Source of the DNA: Spirillospora albida
GTDB lineage: Bacteria; Actinomycetota; Actinomycetes; Streptosporangiales; Streptosporangiaceae
Length of the DNA: 64,000 nucleotides
Assembly: GCF_000718255.1 (NCBI RefSeq)
Contig: NZ_JOFJ01000012.1
Coordinates: 186,001 to 250,000 of the forward strand
Reading direction: 5' to 3'
The position numbers and the translations under genes were made by a program. Shown here piece by piece: positions 42,110 through 51,387 of this stretch. Within the stretch, counting starts at the first letter, position 1. Each line of letters starts with the position of its first letter. The notes beneath the pieces were generated by a model, which saw only the letters and a list, made by a program, of their open reading frames with translations, had not been told where the DNA came from and did no database searches.

Positions 42110-43315
42110 TCACTCCGTCTTCGTGCCGTCAATGACGTCCATGATGTGCTCGGCGATCGCGAGGCTGGACGTGGCGCCGGGCGAGGGCGCGTTCCGGACG
42201 GCGGTGACGCGGCCCAGCCGGTGGATGCGGAAGTCGTCCACGAGCCCGCCGTCGCGGTCGAGGGCCTGCGCGCGGATCCCCGCCCCGGACCGGACGACGT
42301 CGCCCGGCCCGATCTCCGGGACGTACCGCCGCGCCGCCCTCATGTACGCGCGCGTGGACAGCGATCCGTGCATCTCGCGGACGCCCGTGCGCCAGTGCCG
42401 GCCCGCCATCCGCCACGTGCCCGGCCAGCCCGCGATGCCGCGGACGTCCCGCAGGGAGAGGTCCGATCTCCGGTACCCCTCGCGGGCCAGCGCCAGGACG
42501 GCGTTGGGGCCGACCTCCACGTCCCCGGACACGCGCCGGGTGAAGTGCACGCCGAGGAACGGGTACCGGGGGTCGGGCACGGGATAGATGAGGCCGCGCA
42601 CCAGGTCGGCCTTCTCCCTGGTGACCGTCATGTACTCGCCCCGGAACGGGACGATCCGCGGGCCGGGCTCGTCCCCGGCCAGGCCCGCCACCAGGTCGCT
42701 CTGGAGCCCCGCGCAGATGATCAGGTCGTCGACGCGGACGGTCTCCTCACCGGCCGCGATCTCCATGGCGGCCCCGGCCGGGGTGATCCGGTCGACGGGG
42801 AACGACAACCGCACCTCGCCGCCCGCCGCCGTGATGTCGTCCGCGTACGCCCGCGCGATCGCGGTGAAGTCGGTGATCGCGGTGTGCGGCGAGTACAGGG
42901 CGGCGAGTCCCGCGGCGTGGGGCTCGATGTCCTTGATGCCCGCCGCGTCCAGGCGGCGCAGGCCGGGCACCGCGTTGACGCCCGCGCGCGCCTCCAGTTC
43001 GTCGAGGCGGGCCACGTCGTCCCCGGTGACCGCGACGACGATCTTGCCGCATTCGTCGTACGGCAGGCTCCGCTCGGCGCAGTACTCCCGCAGCAGCGCC
43101 CGGCCGCGCGCGCACAGTTCCGCCTTGAGGCTGCCGGGCCTGTAGTAGATGCCCGCGTGCACGACGCCGCTGTTGTGCCCCGTCTGGTGCGCGGCGACCC
43201 GGTCCTCCTTCTCCAGGACGACGACGCGGGTTCCCGGCCGCCGCCGGGTGATCTCCCGGCCGAGCGCGAGGCCGATGATGCCCGCCCCGATGATGCCGGT
43301 GACCTCGTCAGCCAT
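42110..43315 (-). CDS. lhgO: L-2-hydroxyglutarate oxidase (LhgO)
   Basis: A 401-residue FAD oxidoreductase of the DAO fold. N-terminal dinucleotide motif GIIGAGIIGLALGREI, then VAAHQTGHNSGVVHAGIYYRPGSLKAELC, a diagnostic LhgO signature, YDECGKIVVA, ITDFTAIARAYADD and FRGEYMTV. It oxidises L-2-hydroxyglutarate to 2-oxoglutarate, passing electrons to the quinone pool or oxygen. Length matches the family (~400). ATG 43315 is chosen at the beginning of the dinucleotide domain. Divergent from the propeller gene; the space holds nested inverted repeats. Confidence 0.93.
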   Translation of the reverse strand: MADEVTGIIGAGIIGLALGREITRRRPGTRVVVLEKEDRVAAHQTGHNSGVVHAGIYYRPGSLKAELCARGRALLREYCAERSLPYDECGKIVVAVTGDDVARLDELEARAGVNAVPGLRRLDAAGIKDIEPHAAGLAALYSPHTAITDFTAIARAYADDITAAGGEVRLSFPVDRITPAGAAMEIAAGEETVRVDDLIICAGLQSDLVAGLAGDEPGPRIVPFRGEYMTVTREKADLVRGLIYPVPDPRYPFLGVHFTRRVSGDVEVGPNAVLALAREGYRRSDLSLRDVRGIAGWPGTWRMAGRHWRTGVREMHGSLSTRAYMRAARRYVPEIGPGDVVRSGAGIRAQALDRDGGLVDDFRIHRLGRVTAVRNAPSPGATSSLAIAEHIMDVIDGTKTE

Positions 43316-43374
43316 ACGCGAGCGGTCCTTCTCGATGCACGCCGCCATCGTAGGCCGTCCTCCGGAGCGCACCG

Positions 43375-43422
43375 GTTGGGCCTGCCGCCCAACAACATTG
43401 CCACCATATGGTGGCGGTGTTG
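43375..43422. repeat. Two adjoining inverted repeats in a divergent promoter region
   Basis: GTTGGGC (43375-43381), a 5-nt loop and GCCCAAC (43387-43393) form a perfect 7-bp hairpin. Starting at the same base, 43393-43422 is a 30-bp imperfect palindrome whose core GCCACCATATGGTGGC (43400-43415) is perfect and whose outer arms CAACA/TGTTG also match. They lie between divergent lhgO and the secreted propeller gene, 24 bp from the latter's ATG, and may be a regulator site and/or RNA structure. Confidence 0.65.
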
Positions 43423-43445
43423 GCGGTGCGATGGAGGAGGCCGGA

Positions 43446-44570
43446 ATGGATGTACGGCGGGTCCTGGTCGTCGGGGCGGTTCCGCTCGTGATGCTCGGCG
43501 GGGTCGCCGCGCCGAGCCAGGCGGCCCCCGCCGCCGGGGTGACGGTGCGGGCGGAGAGCTGGCGGGAGATCGGGCTGCCCTACCTGTGGCCGCGGAACCG
43601 GCTGCACGACGTCGCCGCAACCGGCCCTCGGGACGTGTGGATCACCGGGCACCAGGGAAGCGTGCCGATCTTCTCCGGGCCGCTGGGCACGATCGTCTGG
43701 ACGGAAGGCAACCCCGTCGTCCGCCGGTGGGACGGTGCCCGGTGGCACGAGTACCCGTTGAACGGCTTCACCGGCGGCGGGCGGATCGCGACCGTGTCCG
43801 CGCACGGATCCGAGGTCTGGATCAGCGGCCACGACGCCGACGGCCCCTACGCCGCCCGCTTCGACGGCACGGCGTTCGTCCAGGTGGCGCCGCCGTCCGG
43901 CCTGTACGCCCTGGAGATCGTCACCGGGGCCGCCGGGACGTGGCTGATCTCCCGGGAGCAGGACGTCAACATGGGCCTGTTCCGCTGGGAGGGCGGCGCG
44001 TTCGTGCGGCAGCCCATGCCGGCGAGGACCCACCTGCTGACGGACGTGGTCGCCACCGCCCCCGGCGAGGCGTGGGCGGTCGGCTCCCGCCTGGTGGACG
44101 GCGTCGGCGGCGTCCCCATGGCCGTGCGGTGGCGGAACGGCACGTGGAAGGAGGCGCCCCTGCCCGGCGACCTCGGCGCCCGGAGGCTGTCGAGCGCCGC
44201 CGCAACCCGGGACGGCGTCTGGGCGACGGCGGGACCGTCCGACGACAACGTTCCCGTCACCGCCCTCATCCGCTGGACCGGCACAGCCTGGACGCGCGTC
44301 CCCCTGCCCGCGGACACCGACGTGCGCGTCCAGCGCGTCACCGCCGACGGCAACGGCGCCCCGCTCCTCGTCGCCGAGCGCCAGGTGACGGGCTTCCCCA
44401 CCGTCCTGTTCCGCCGCACCGGCGATACCTGGACGCGCCTGCCCGCCCCCGCGGCCACGGTGACCCTCCAGGCCGTCACCGGCGTGCCCGGCACGTCCGG
44501 CATCTGGGGAGTGGGCCTCAAGCGCAACGGCGACAACCAGCAACCGGTAGCAGTGACGACGACCCCCTGA
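43446..44570 (+). CDS. Secreted beta-propeller-like protein
   Basis: A 374-residue protein with a Sec signal peptide (VLVVGAVPLVMLGGVAAPSQAAPA). The mature part has repeats of the sort ...LHDVAATGPRDVWITGHQ..., ...IATVSAHGSEVWISGHD..., ...VVATAPGEAWAVGSR..., ...SSAAATRDGVWATAG..., each preceded by RWDGARWHEYPL-type segments (R-W-.-G-.-.-W). These fit propeller blades of a type common in secreted actinobacterial proteins. No catalytic motif is seen. ATG 43446 follows GGAGGAGG. Role probably binding at or outside the wall. Confidence 0.78.
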   Translation: MDVRRVLVVGAVPLVMLGGVAAPSQAAPAAGVTVRAESWREIGLPYLWPRNRLHDVAATGPRDVWITGHQGSVPIFSGPLGTIVWTEGNPVVRRWDGARWHEYPLNGFTGGGRIATVSAHGSEVWISGHDADGPYAARFDGTAFVQVAPPSGLYALEIVTGAAGTWLISREQDVNMGLFRWEGGAFVRQPMPARTHLLTDVVATAPGEAWAVGSRLVDGVGGVPMAVRWRNGTWKEAPLPGDLGARRLSSAAATRDGVWATAGPSDDNVPVTALIRWTGTAWTRVPLPADTDVRVQRVTADGNGAPLLVAERQVTGFPTVLFRRTGDTWTRLPAPAATVTLQAVTGVPGTSGIWGVGLKRNGDNQQPVAVTTTP

Positions 44571-44583
44571 GCGCGACGCCTCA

Positions 44584-44612
44584 CATCTGCGTGCGAACGG
44601 CCGCCGCAGATG
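44584..44612. repeat. Inverted repeat before the Wadjet operon
   Basis: CATCTGCG (44584-44591), 13 nt, and CGCAGATG (44605-44612) form a perfect 8-bp inverted repeat 14 bp after the propeller-gene stop and 25 bp before the first Wadjet start. It could be the terminator of the upstream gene, an operator for the defence operon, or both. Confidence 0.55.
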
Positions 44613-44636
44613 CCCGCGATCGTGCAGAATGGCTCG

Positions 44637-46169
44637 GTGACCGAGACGGTATCGGAGGCGCACGGACCGCAACCGTTCGCGCATCTCGGAGTCCCGAACG
44701 CCGCCTTGTACCGGGAGGTGCTGCTCGCGTTCGCGCGGGCCAAGGAGCGGTTCATCGTCCATCTGCGCCCCGAGGACGTGGCCGCCGAACTGCGGCGCGA
44801 GAACGACGAGCAGCTGGCGCAGGCGCTGCAGAAGCTCGTCGAGTGGGGCAATCTGCGGGCGGACGCCGACACCGGCCGGGTCACCACCGTCGAGGACTTC
44901 CACCGCAGGCGGTTCCTGTTCCAGCTGACGGCGGCCGGGCACGCGGCCGAGCAGGCCATCGCGTTCTACGAGGAGGCGATCGGGCGGCGGGGCGCGCTCC
45001 AGTCGGTGGCGCTGGCCGACATCGCCGACCAGCTCGCCGCGCTGTCGGCGCTGGCCGGCGCCGCCGACCCGGATCCGGCCAAGGCGCATCTGCTGCTGCT
45101 GACCCTGGCGGAGCGGTTCTCCTCCCTCGCCGACAACGCGCAGGCGTTCATGTCGTCGCTGCGCCGGGCGATCGACTTCTCCGACGGCGATGTGCAGGGG
45201 TTCATCGCCTACAAGGAGCGGCTCATCGACTACATCGACCGGTTCATCGCCGACCTGGCGAACTCCGGGGCCAGGATCGCCGCGCTGCTGGACGAGCTGG
45301 AGGCACGCGGCCACGAGCGGCTGCTGGTGCTTGCCGCACGGCGGGAGGCGGCCGACGCGGTGCCGGAGGGCGCCGACGCCGCCGAGGCGAGGGCCCGCGC
45401 GGAAGCGGACGCGCTGGCGTCCTGGCGCAACCGGTGGCGGGGGCTGCGCGACTGGTTCGTGTCCGCCGGGACGGGACGCCCGTCGCAGGCGCGGCTGCTG
45501 CGGCAGGCGGCGGTCACGGCGATCAAGCAGCTGATCGACACGGTCGGGATGCTGAACGAGCGGCGGTCGGGCCGGTCGGACCGGTCGGCCGACTTCCGCG
45601 CGCTGGCCCGCTGGTTCGCGGAGGCGCCGGATGAGGCGGCGATGCACCGGTTGTGGCGCGCGGCGTTCGGGCTGACGTCCGCGCGGCACCTCACCGTCAC
45701 CGCGGACACGCTCGCGGCGGAGGGGACGAACCCGCCGTGGGCGGAGGCGCCGCCCGTGCGGATCTCGCCGCAGCTCCGCCGGACCGGTTCCTACGAGCGG
45801 CGCGGCAGGCCCAACCGCGTCCAGGACCGGTCGGAGGCGCGGCGGCTGCTGCGCGAGCACGCCGAGCGGGAAGCGGCCGAGACGGCGGCGGCGCGGGCGC
45901 GGCTCCGGACCGACGGCCCCACGCTGCTGTCCGAACTCGGGGTCCTCGATCCCCGGACGTTCCGGTTGTTCCTGGCGTTGCTGGGTGACGCGCTGGCGGC
46001 CCGGCTGCCGGGCGACACCGAGGTGAAGACGGTCACCGGTGACGGGTCGATGGAGGTCCGGCTGTCCCTCGTCCCGGACGGCGGCCTCGTGCGGGTCGTC
46101 ACCGAGGACGGCGTGCTGACCGGTCCCGAGCATCTGATCGAGATCACCGATCTCGCCGAGGTGTCCTGA
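44637..46169 (+). CDS. jetA: Wadjet-like JetA (TIGR02677/DUF2397)
   Basis: A 510-residue protein of the TIGR02677 (DUF2397) family, the kleisin/MukF-like component of Wadjet SMC complexes. It begins with a winged-helix-like region (VPNAALYREVLLAFARAKERFIVHLRPEDVAAEL), has the family phrase LVEWGNLRADADTGRVTTVEDFHRRRFLFQLTAAGHAAE near 75-110, and a long helical centre. The C-terminus VPDGGLVRVVTEDGVLTGPEHLIEITD matches the family. GTG at 44637 lies 6 nt after CAGAAT, so the transcript may be leaderless; ATG 44610 would start inside the inverted repeat. Its stop overlaps the JetB start (TGATG). Confidence 0.9.
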   Translation: MTETVSEAHGPQPFAHLGVPNAALYREVLLAFARAKERFIVHLRPEDVAAELRRENDEQLAQALQKLVEWGNLRADADTGRVTTVEDFHRRRFLFQLTAAGHAAEQAIAFYEEAIGRRGALQSVALADIADQLAALSALAGAADPDPAKAHLLLLTLAERFSSLADNAQAFMSSLRRAIDFSDGDVQGFIAYKERLIDYIDRFIADLANSGARIAALLDELEARGHERLLVLAARREAADAVPEGADAAEARARAEADALASWRNRWRGLRDWFVSAGTGRPSQARLLRQAAVTAIKQLIDTVGMLNERRSGRSDRSADFRALARWFAEAPDEAAMHRLWRAAFGLTSARHLTVTADTLAAEGTNPPWAEAPPVRISPQLRRTGSYERRGRPNRVQDRSEARRLLREHAEREAAETAAARARLRTDGPTLLSELGVLDPRTFRLFLALLGDALAARLPGDTEVKTVTGDGSMEVRLSLVPDGGLVRVVTEDGVLTGPEHLIEITDLAEVS

Positions 46170-47332
46170 TGGCGGGCGACGACAACGAGGTGGCGGGGCG
46201 GCGGGCCGCGCTGCGGGCGCTGCTGCTGCGGCCGCTGCTCACGGCCGAGGCCGATCCGGAGGCGCTCGTGCTCGTCCGGCGCCACCAGACGGAGCTGCGC
46301 GCGTGGCTCGGGCGGGAGACCGGTTGGCGGCTGCACGTCGACGCGGAGACCGCACGGCTGTTCAAGACGGCACCGACTCTGGACGACGGCACGCATCCGG
46401 CGCGCGGCAAGTCGAAGGAGCCGTTCGGCAGGCGCCGGTACGTGGTGCTGTGCCTGGCCCTGGCCGCGCTGGAGCGCGCCGACGCGCAGACCACGCTGGG
46501 CCGGCTGGCCGAGGAGGTCCTGAACGCGGCGGCGGAGCCCGATCTGGCGTTCCCGTTCACGCTGGACAGCCGGGCCGAGCGCGCCGACCTCGTCGCGGTG
46601 GTGCGCATCCTGCTGGGGTGGGGTGTGCTGCGCCGGGTGGCCGGTGACGAGGAGTCGTACCTGTCGGCGGCGGGTGACGTCCTGTACGACGTGCGGCGGG
46701 TCGTGCTCGCCGCGCTGCTGACGGGGGTACGGGGGCCGTCCACGGTCACGGCGGGGACGTTCGAGGAGCGGCTCGCGGCGCTGGCCGAGGAACTCGTCCC
46801 GGATACCGATGAGCTGCGCAACCAGGCACTGCGCCGCCGCCTGACCCGCCGCCTCCTTGACGATCCCGTCGTGTACTACGCCGATCTCGACGAGGCCGAG
46901 CACGCGTATCTGGTGTCGCAGCGGCTCGCGATCACCCGCCGGATCGAGGAGATGACCGGCCTGATCCCCGAGATCAGGGCGGAGGGCGTCGCGATGGTCG
47001 ACCCGGACGACGAGCTGACGGACGTGCGGATGCCGGAGCAGCGCACCGACGGGCACGTGACGCTGCTGGTCGCCGAGTACCTGGCCGAGCGCGGGGAGAC
47101 AGCGCGCGCCGAGCTGGCCGCGTTCGTCCGCAAGGCCGCCGAGACCCACAAGTCGTTCTGGCGCAAGGGCGTCACGGAGGCGGGCGCCGAATTGGAACTG
47201 CTGGACACCGCGTTGGAGAAACTGTCGGCACTGCGGCTGGTCGAGGTCGCGCCCGGCGGCGTCCGGCCGCTGCCGGCGATCGCCCGGTACGCCGTGGACG
47301 AGCCGACCATCCGTGAAAGGGCCACCTCGTGA
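46169..47332 (+). CDS. jetB: Wadjet-like JetB (TIGR02678/DUF2398)
   Basis: A 387-residue protein of TIGR02678 (DUF2398), the KITE/MukE-like partner of JetA. Family phrases: RRAALRALLLRPLL at the start, WLGRETGWRLHVDAETARLFK, RRYVVLCLALAALERADAQTTLGRLAEEV, then FTLDSRAERADLVAVVRILLGWGVLRRVAGDEESYL, typical paired winged-helix architecture. The start overlaps the jetA stop by one base and the end overlaps the jetC start by 4 nt, so all are one transcript and translationally coupled. Confidence 0.9.
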   Translation: MAGDDNEVAGRRAALRALLLRPLLTAEADPEALVLVRRHQTELRAWLGRETGWRLHVDAETARLFKTAPTLDDGTHPARGKSKEPFGRRRYVVLCLALAALERADAQTTLGRLAEEVLNAAAEPDLAFPFTLDSRAERADLVAVVRILLGWGVLRRVAGDEESYLSAAGDVLYDVRRVVLAALLTGVRGPSTVTAGTFEERLAALAEELVPDTDELRNQALRRRLTRRLLDDPVVYYADLDEAEHAYLVSQRLAITRRIEEMTGLIPEIRAEGVAMVDPDDELTDVRMPEQRTDGHVTLLVAEYLAERGETARAELAAFVRKAAETHKSFWRKGVTEAGAELELLDTALEKLSALRLVEVAPGGVRPLPAIARYAVDEPTIRERATS

Positions 47333-50300
47333 CACCGCCCGTCCCCGTTTCCGAGCGCTGGAAGCCGCTGCGCGCCGGGCTCGTCGACATGTTCTACTAC
47401 GACGTCGAGGAGTTCCGTTTCCACGACGGGCGGCTGCTGCTGCGCGGCAACAATGGCACCGGCAAGTCCAAGGTCCTGGCGTTGACGCTGCCGTTCCTGC
47501 TGGACGGGGAGCTCGCGCCGCACCGGGTCGAGCCGGACGGCGACCGGCAGAAGCGCATGGAGTGGAACCTGCTGCTCGGCGGGAGGCACCCCCATCCCGA
47601 GCGGCTCGGGTACACGTGGCTGGAGTTCGGGCGCCGCGCCGAGGACGGCACCGAGGAGTACCGGACGCTCGGCTGCGGGCTGAAGGCCGTCCGCGACCGG
47701 GGCATCGTCCGGCACTGGTTCTTCGTCACCACCCGGAGGGTGGGCGTCGACCTGGAGGTCGTCTCGCCCGGCGGGGTGGCGCTCACCCGCGAGCGCCTGC
47801 GGGACGCCGTCGAGGGCCACGGGATGGTGTACGACCGGGCGTCCGACTACCGGCGCTCCGTGGACGAGGCGCTGTTCGGGCTCGGCGAGCACCGCTACGA
47901 GGCGCTGGTCAACCTGCTGATCCAGCTGCGCCAGCCGCAGCTGTCAAAGAAGCCGGACGAGCGACTGCTGTCGCGCGCGCTGACCGAGGCGCTGCCGCCG
48001 CTCAGCCCCGCGCTGATCACCACGGTGGCGGAGGCGTTCCGGGGTCTGGACGAGGAGCGGGACGCGCTGCGCGCGCTGGAGGAGGCGCACAAGGCCGCCA
48101 TCGACTTCCTCGGGCATTACGGGAAGTACGCGAGGATCGCCGCCAAGCGGAAGGCGGCCGGGCCACGGCTCACGCAGAGCCGGTACGAGCATCTGAACCG
48201 CGACCTCATCGAGGCGGAGGAACGGTTCACCGCGGCGGAGACCGCGCTGGAGGCGGCGGAACGCTCGCTCGGCGAACTGGCGGCGGAGAGGACCCGCCTG
48301 GAGGCGCGGCGGGAGGCGCTGCGGGCGAGCCCGGAGATGCGCGACGCCCAGCGGATCGAGGAGATGGCGCAGGAGGCCCGGCGGCGGGAGGACCACGCGC
48401 GGACTTGCGAACGCGACCGCGACGGGCTGAGCGCCGAGGCGGAACGCCGCCAGGCCGGCGCCGACAACGCCCGGCTCCGTGCCGGGGAGGCCGGTGACGC
48501 CTTCCGCTCCGCGTGGGAACACGCGGACTCCGTCGCCGGACGGGCCGGCTGCGCGGAGGCGCACCGGGAGATCGCCGGCCGGTGGGAGACCGACCTGCCG
48601 GGCGCCCGCGGCGACGGCGACCGGCTGGCCGGGCAGCGGGCCGACGCCCTCGCGGAACTGGACCGGCTGCTGGCACGGCTCGTCCAGGCGCGCGGCCGCC
48701 TGGCGACGGCCACGGCCGAGGCCGAGCGGCTGCTCGGCGAACTCGGCGCCGCCGCCGAACGGATCGCGGCCGCGGAGGACGAGACCCGCACCCGGGCGGC
48801 GGACCTGCTCGCCGGATACGTCACGCACCTCGCGCGGCTGCGGGAGATCAAGGTCGGTGACCCGGACGCGGTCCTGGCCGCCCTGGAAGAATGGGCGCAG
48901 ACAGCCGATGGCGAGAACCCCGCAGCGACCGCCATGGACGACGCCGCCCGCGAGGCGACCGCCGAACTCGGCCGCCTCGAGGCCGGCGTCGGCGCCCGGC
49001 TCCGCTCCGAACGGGATGCGCGCGACGCGCTCACCGAGGAGATCGGGCGGCTGGAGTCGGGCGGGCACGACGCGCCGCCCGTCCCGTACACGCGCGGGGA
49101 GCGGACCCGAGACGACCGGCCCGGAGCGCCGCTGTGGCGCGCGGTCGACTTCACCGACACCGTCTCCGGCGATCACCGCGCCGGGCTGGAGGCCGCGCTG
49201 GAGGCGTCCGGCATCCTGGACGCGTGGGTGACGCCGGAGGGCACGCTGCTCGGCGAGGACGACACGTGCGTGCTGGCCGGCGGGCCCGTCCAGGGGCCGT
49301 CGTGCGCGCTGGTGCTGCGTCCCGCCGTCGACCGCGCCGACCCGCGGGCCGCCGCGCTCGGCGATGACGCGGTCCGGGCGGTGCTCGCCGGGATCGGCCT
49401 CGGTCCCGGCGCCCGCACCTGGGTCGCGGTCGACGGACGCTGGGCCAACGGCGTCCTGGCCGGCTCGTGGCACAAGGACGGCGCCGCCCACATCGGCGAG
49501 GGCGCCCGCGAGGCGGCCCGCCGGGCACGGATCGTCCGGCTGAGGGCGGAGCTCGCCGCGACCGCCGACCGGATCGAGGCGCTGGCGGCCGAGCTGTCCG
49601 ATGTGGCGGCCCGGCGGGAGACCGTGACCGCCGAGCACCGGGCGCTCCCCCGCGACACCGCGCTGCGCGACGCGCACGTCGTCCTCGCGGCCGAGCACCG
49701 CAGGCGGCGCGAACTGGACGGCGCGCACGTCGGCGCCCTCGCCGTCGTGGCGGAGCGACGGGACGCGGTAGCGCAGGCGGAGAACGGGGCCGCAGAGTTC
49801 GCCGGGGACGTCGGCCTGCCGACCCAGGACCCCGAGCTGGGCGAGGTGCGCGCCGCCGTCGGCGACTACCGGCTGGCGCTCGCCGGCCTCTGGCCCGCCG
49901 CCCGGGCACTGCTGACGGCCCGCGACAACGAGCGCGAGGCCGCCGACGAGCTGGCCCGCGTCCGGGAACGCCTGGGCGAGGCGGCGGAGCGGGCCGCGGA
50001 GGCCCGCGAGCAGGCCGACGCGGCCGCCGAGACGCACCGTGCGCTGGTGGAGACGGCGGGCGCCGCCGTCGAGGAGCTGCACCGGCGGCTGGACGAGGTG
50101 CGGCGCGCCCTCGGCGCCCGCGACGCCGCCGAGACCGACGCGGGCCTGCGGCAGCGGGATGCGCTGGAGGCCCGCGGCGAGGCCAAGGGCACCTGCGAGC
50201 GGCTGCGTGAGCAGATCACGGAGGCCGAAACGGCCCGCGACAAGGCCGTCGCGGAGTTCCGTGCGTTCGCCGCCACGGGGCTTCTCGCGGTGGCGGCCCC

Positions 50301-51387
50301 CGGCCTGGACGTCCCCGACCCGGAGCAGGAGTGGGCACCCAGCCCCGCCGTGCTGCTGGCGCGCGCCGTCAACACCGAACTCGACGACGTCAACGCCGGC
50401 GACGGCCCCTGGGACCGCAGCCAAAGGAAGGTCACCGAAGAGCACAAACTCCTGTCGGACGCGATGTCCCGGCACGGCCACTCCGTCGGCCTGACCCTGC
50501 ACGACGGGGTCATGGTCGTGGACGTCCTGTTCCAGGGCCGCCGCCGCGACGTCCCCGAACTCGCCGGCGCGCTCGAGGACGAGACCGGGCACCGCGCTCA
50601 CCTGCTGTCGGCGCGGGAGCGGGAGATCCTGGAGAACCACCTCCTCAACGAGGTCGCGGGGACCCTCCAGGAGCTGATCGCCGCCGCCGAGGACGAGGTC
50701 CGGGAGATGAACGCCGAGCTGACGGCCCGTCCCACCTCGACGGGGATGCGGCTGCGGCTCGTGTGGAAGCCCGCCAAGGACGCCCCCGCCGGGCTAGACC
50801 GCGTCCGGGAGAAACTGCGGCAGACCATCGACGCGTGGTCGGCCGACGACCGCGCCGCCGTGGGCCGGTTCCTGCAGGAGCAGATCGCCCGGGAGCACGC
50901 CGACAACCCCGCCTCCGGCTGGACGGAGCAGCTCACGAAGGCCCTCGACTACCGCGCCTGGCACGCGTTCGCGATCCAGCGGCTCCAGGACGGGCAGTGG
51001 CGCCCGGCGGCCGGGCCCGCGTCCGGCGGCGAACGGGTGCTGGCCGCGTCCGTCCCGTTGTTCGCGGCGGCGTCCGCGCACTACAAGTCGGCCGGCAACC
51101 CGCACGCGCCCCGCCTGGTCGCGCTGGACGAGGCGTTCGCGGGCGTCGACGATGACTCGCGCGCCAAATGCCTCGGCCTGCTCGCGACGTTCGACATGGA
51201 CGTCGTCATGACCAGCGAACGCGAATGGGGCTGCTACCCGCAGGTGCCCGGCCTGGCGATCTGCCAGCTGTCCCGCCGCGACGGCATCGACGCCGTCCTG
51301 GTGACCCCGTGGCGGTGGGACGGCCGCGAACGCACCCGCGCCGACCTGCCCGGCGACCGGCCGGAACAGGCCGGCCTGTTCGCATGA
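47329..51387 (+). CDS. jetC: Wadjet-like JetC SMC ATPase (TIGR02680)
   Basis: A 1352-residue SMC/MukB/Rad50-like ATPase. Walker A GNNGTGKS at residues 40-47, then long coiled coil (about 220-530 and 690-1030, rich in Ala/Glu/Arg heptads) around a hinge-like central region (VDFTDTVSGDHRAGLEAALEASGILDAWVTPEG...DDTCVLAGGPVQGP). The second half of the ATPase carries the ABC signature ASGGERVLAAS near 1230 and Walker B LVALDEAFAGVDDDSR with Asp/Glu at about 1267-1268. In Wadjet, JetC with JetA/B forms a condensin-like motor that extrudes DNA loops and recognises small circular DNA. GTG 47329 overlaps the jetB stop (GTGA); its own stop overlaps jetD (ATGA). Confidence 0.93.
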   Translation: MTPPVPVSERWKPLRAGLVDMFYYDVEEFRFHDGRLLLRGNNGTGKSKVLALTLPFLLDGELAPHRVEPDGDRQKRMEWNLLLGGRHPHPERLGYTWLEFGRRAEDGTEEYRTLGCGLKAVRDRGIVRHWFFVTTRRVGVDLEVVSPGGVALTRERLRDAVEGHGMVYDRASDYRRSVDEALFGLGEHRYEALVNLLIQLRQPQLSKKPDERLLSRALTEALPPLSPALITTVAEAFRGLDEERDALRALEEAHKAAIDFLGHYGKYARIAAKRKAAGPRLTQSRYEHLNRDLIEAEERFTAAETALEAAERSLGELAAERTRLEARREALRASPEMRDAQRIEEMAQEARRREDHARTCERDRDGLSAEAERRQAGADNARLRAGEAGDAFRSAWEHADSVAGRAGCAEAHREIAGRWETDLPGARGDGDRLAGQRADALAELDRLLARLVQARGRLATATAEAERLLGELGAAAERIAAAEDETRTRAADLLAGYVTHLARLREIKVGDPDAVLAALEEWAQTADGENPAATAMDDAAREATAELGRLEAGVGARLRSERDARDALTEEIGRLESGGHDAPPVPYTRGERTRDDRPGAPLWRAVDFTDTVSGDHRAGLEAALEASGILDAWVTPEGTLLGEDDTCVLAGGPVQGPSCALVLRPAVDRADPRAAALGDDAVRAVLAGIGLGPGARTWVAVDGRWANGVLAGSWHKDGAAHIGEGAREAARRARIVRLRAELAATADRIEALAAELSDVAARRETVTAEHRALPRDTALRDAHVVLAAEHRRRRELDGAHVGALAVVAERRDAVAQAENGAAEFAGDVGLPTQDPELGEVRAAVGDYRLALAGLWPAARALLTARDNEREAADELARVRERLGEAAERAAEAREQADAAAETHRALVETAGAAVEELHRRLDEVRRALGARDAAETDAGLRQRDALEARGEAKGTCERLREQITEAETARDKAVAEFRAFAATGLLAVAAPGLDVPDPEQEWAPSPAVLLARAVNTELDDVNAGDGPWDRSQRKVTEEHKLLSDAMSRHGHSVGLTLHDGVMVVDVLFQGRRRDVPELAGALEDETGHRAHLLSAREREILENHLLNEVAGTLQELIAAAEDEVREMNAELTARPTSTGMRLRLVWKPAKDAPAGLDRVREKLRQTIDAWSADDRAAVGRFLQEQIAREHADNPASGWTEQLTKALDYRAWHAFAIQRLQDGQWRPAAGPASGGERVLAASVPLFAAASAHYKSAGNPHAPRLVALDEAFAGVDDDSRAKCLGLLATFDMDVVMTSEREWGCYPQVPGLAICQLSRRDGIDAVLVTPWRWDGRERTRADLPGDRPEQAGLFA

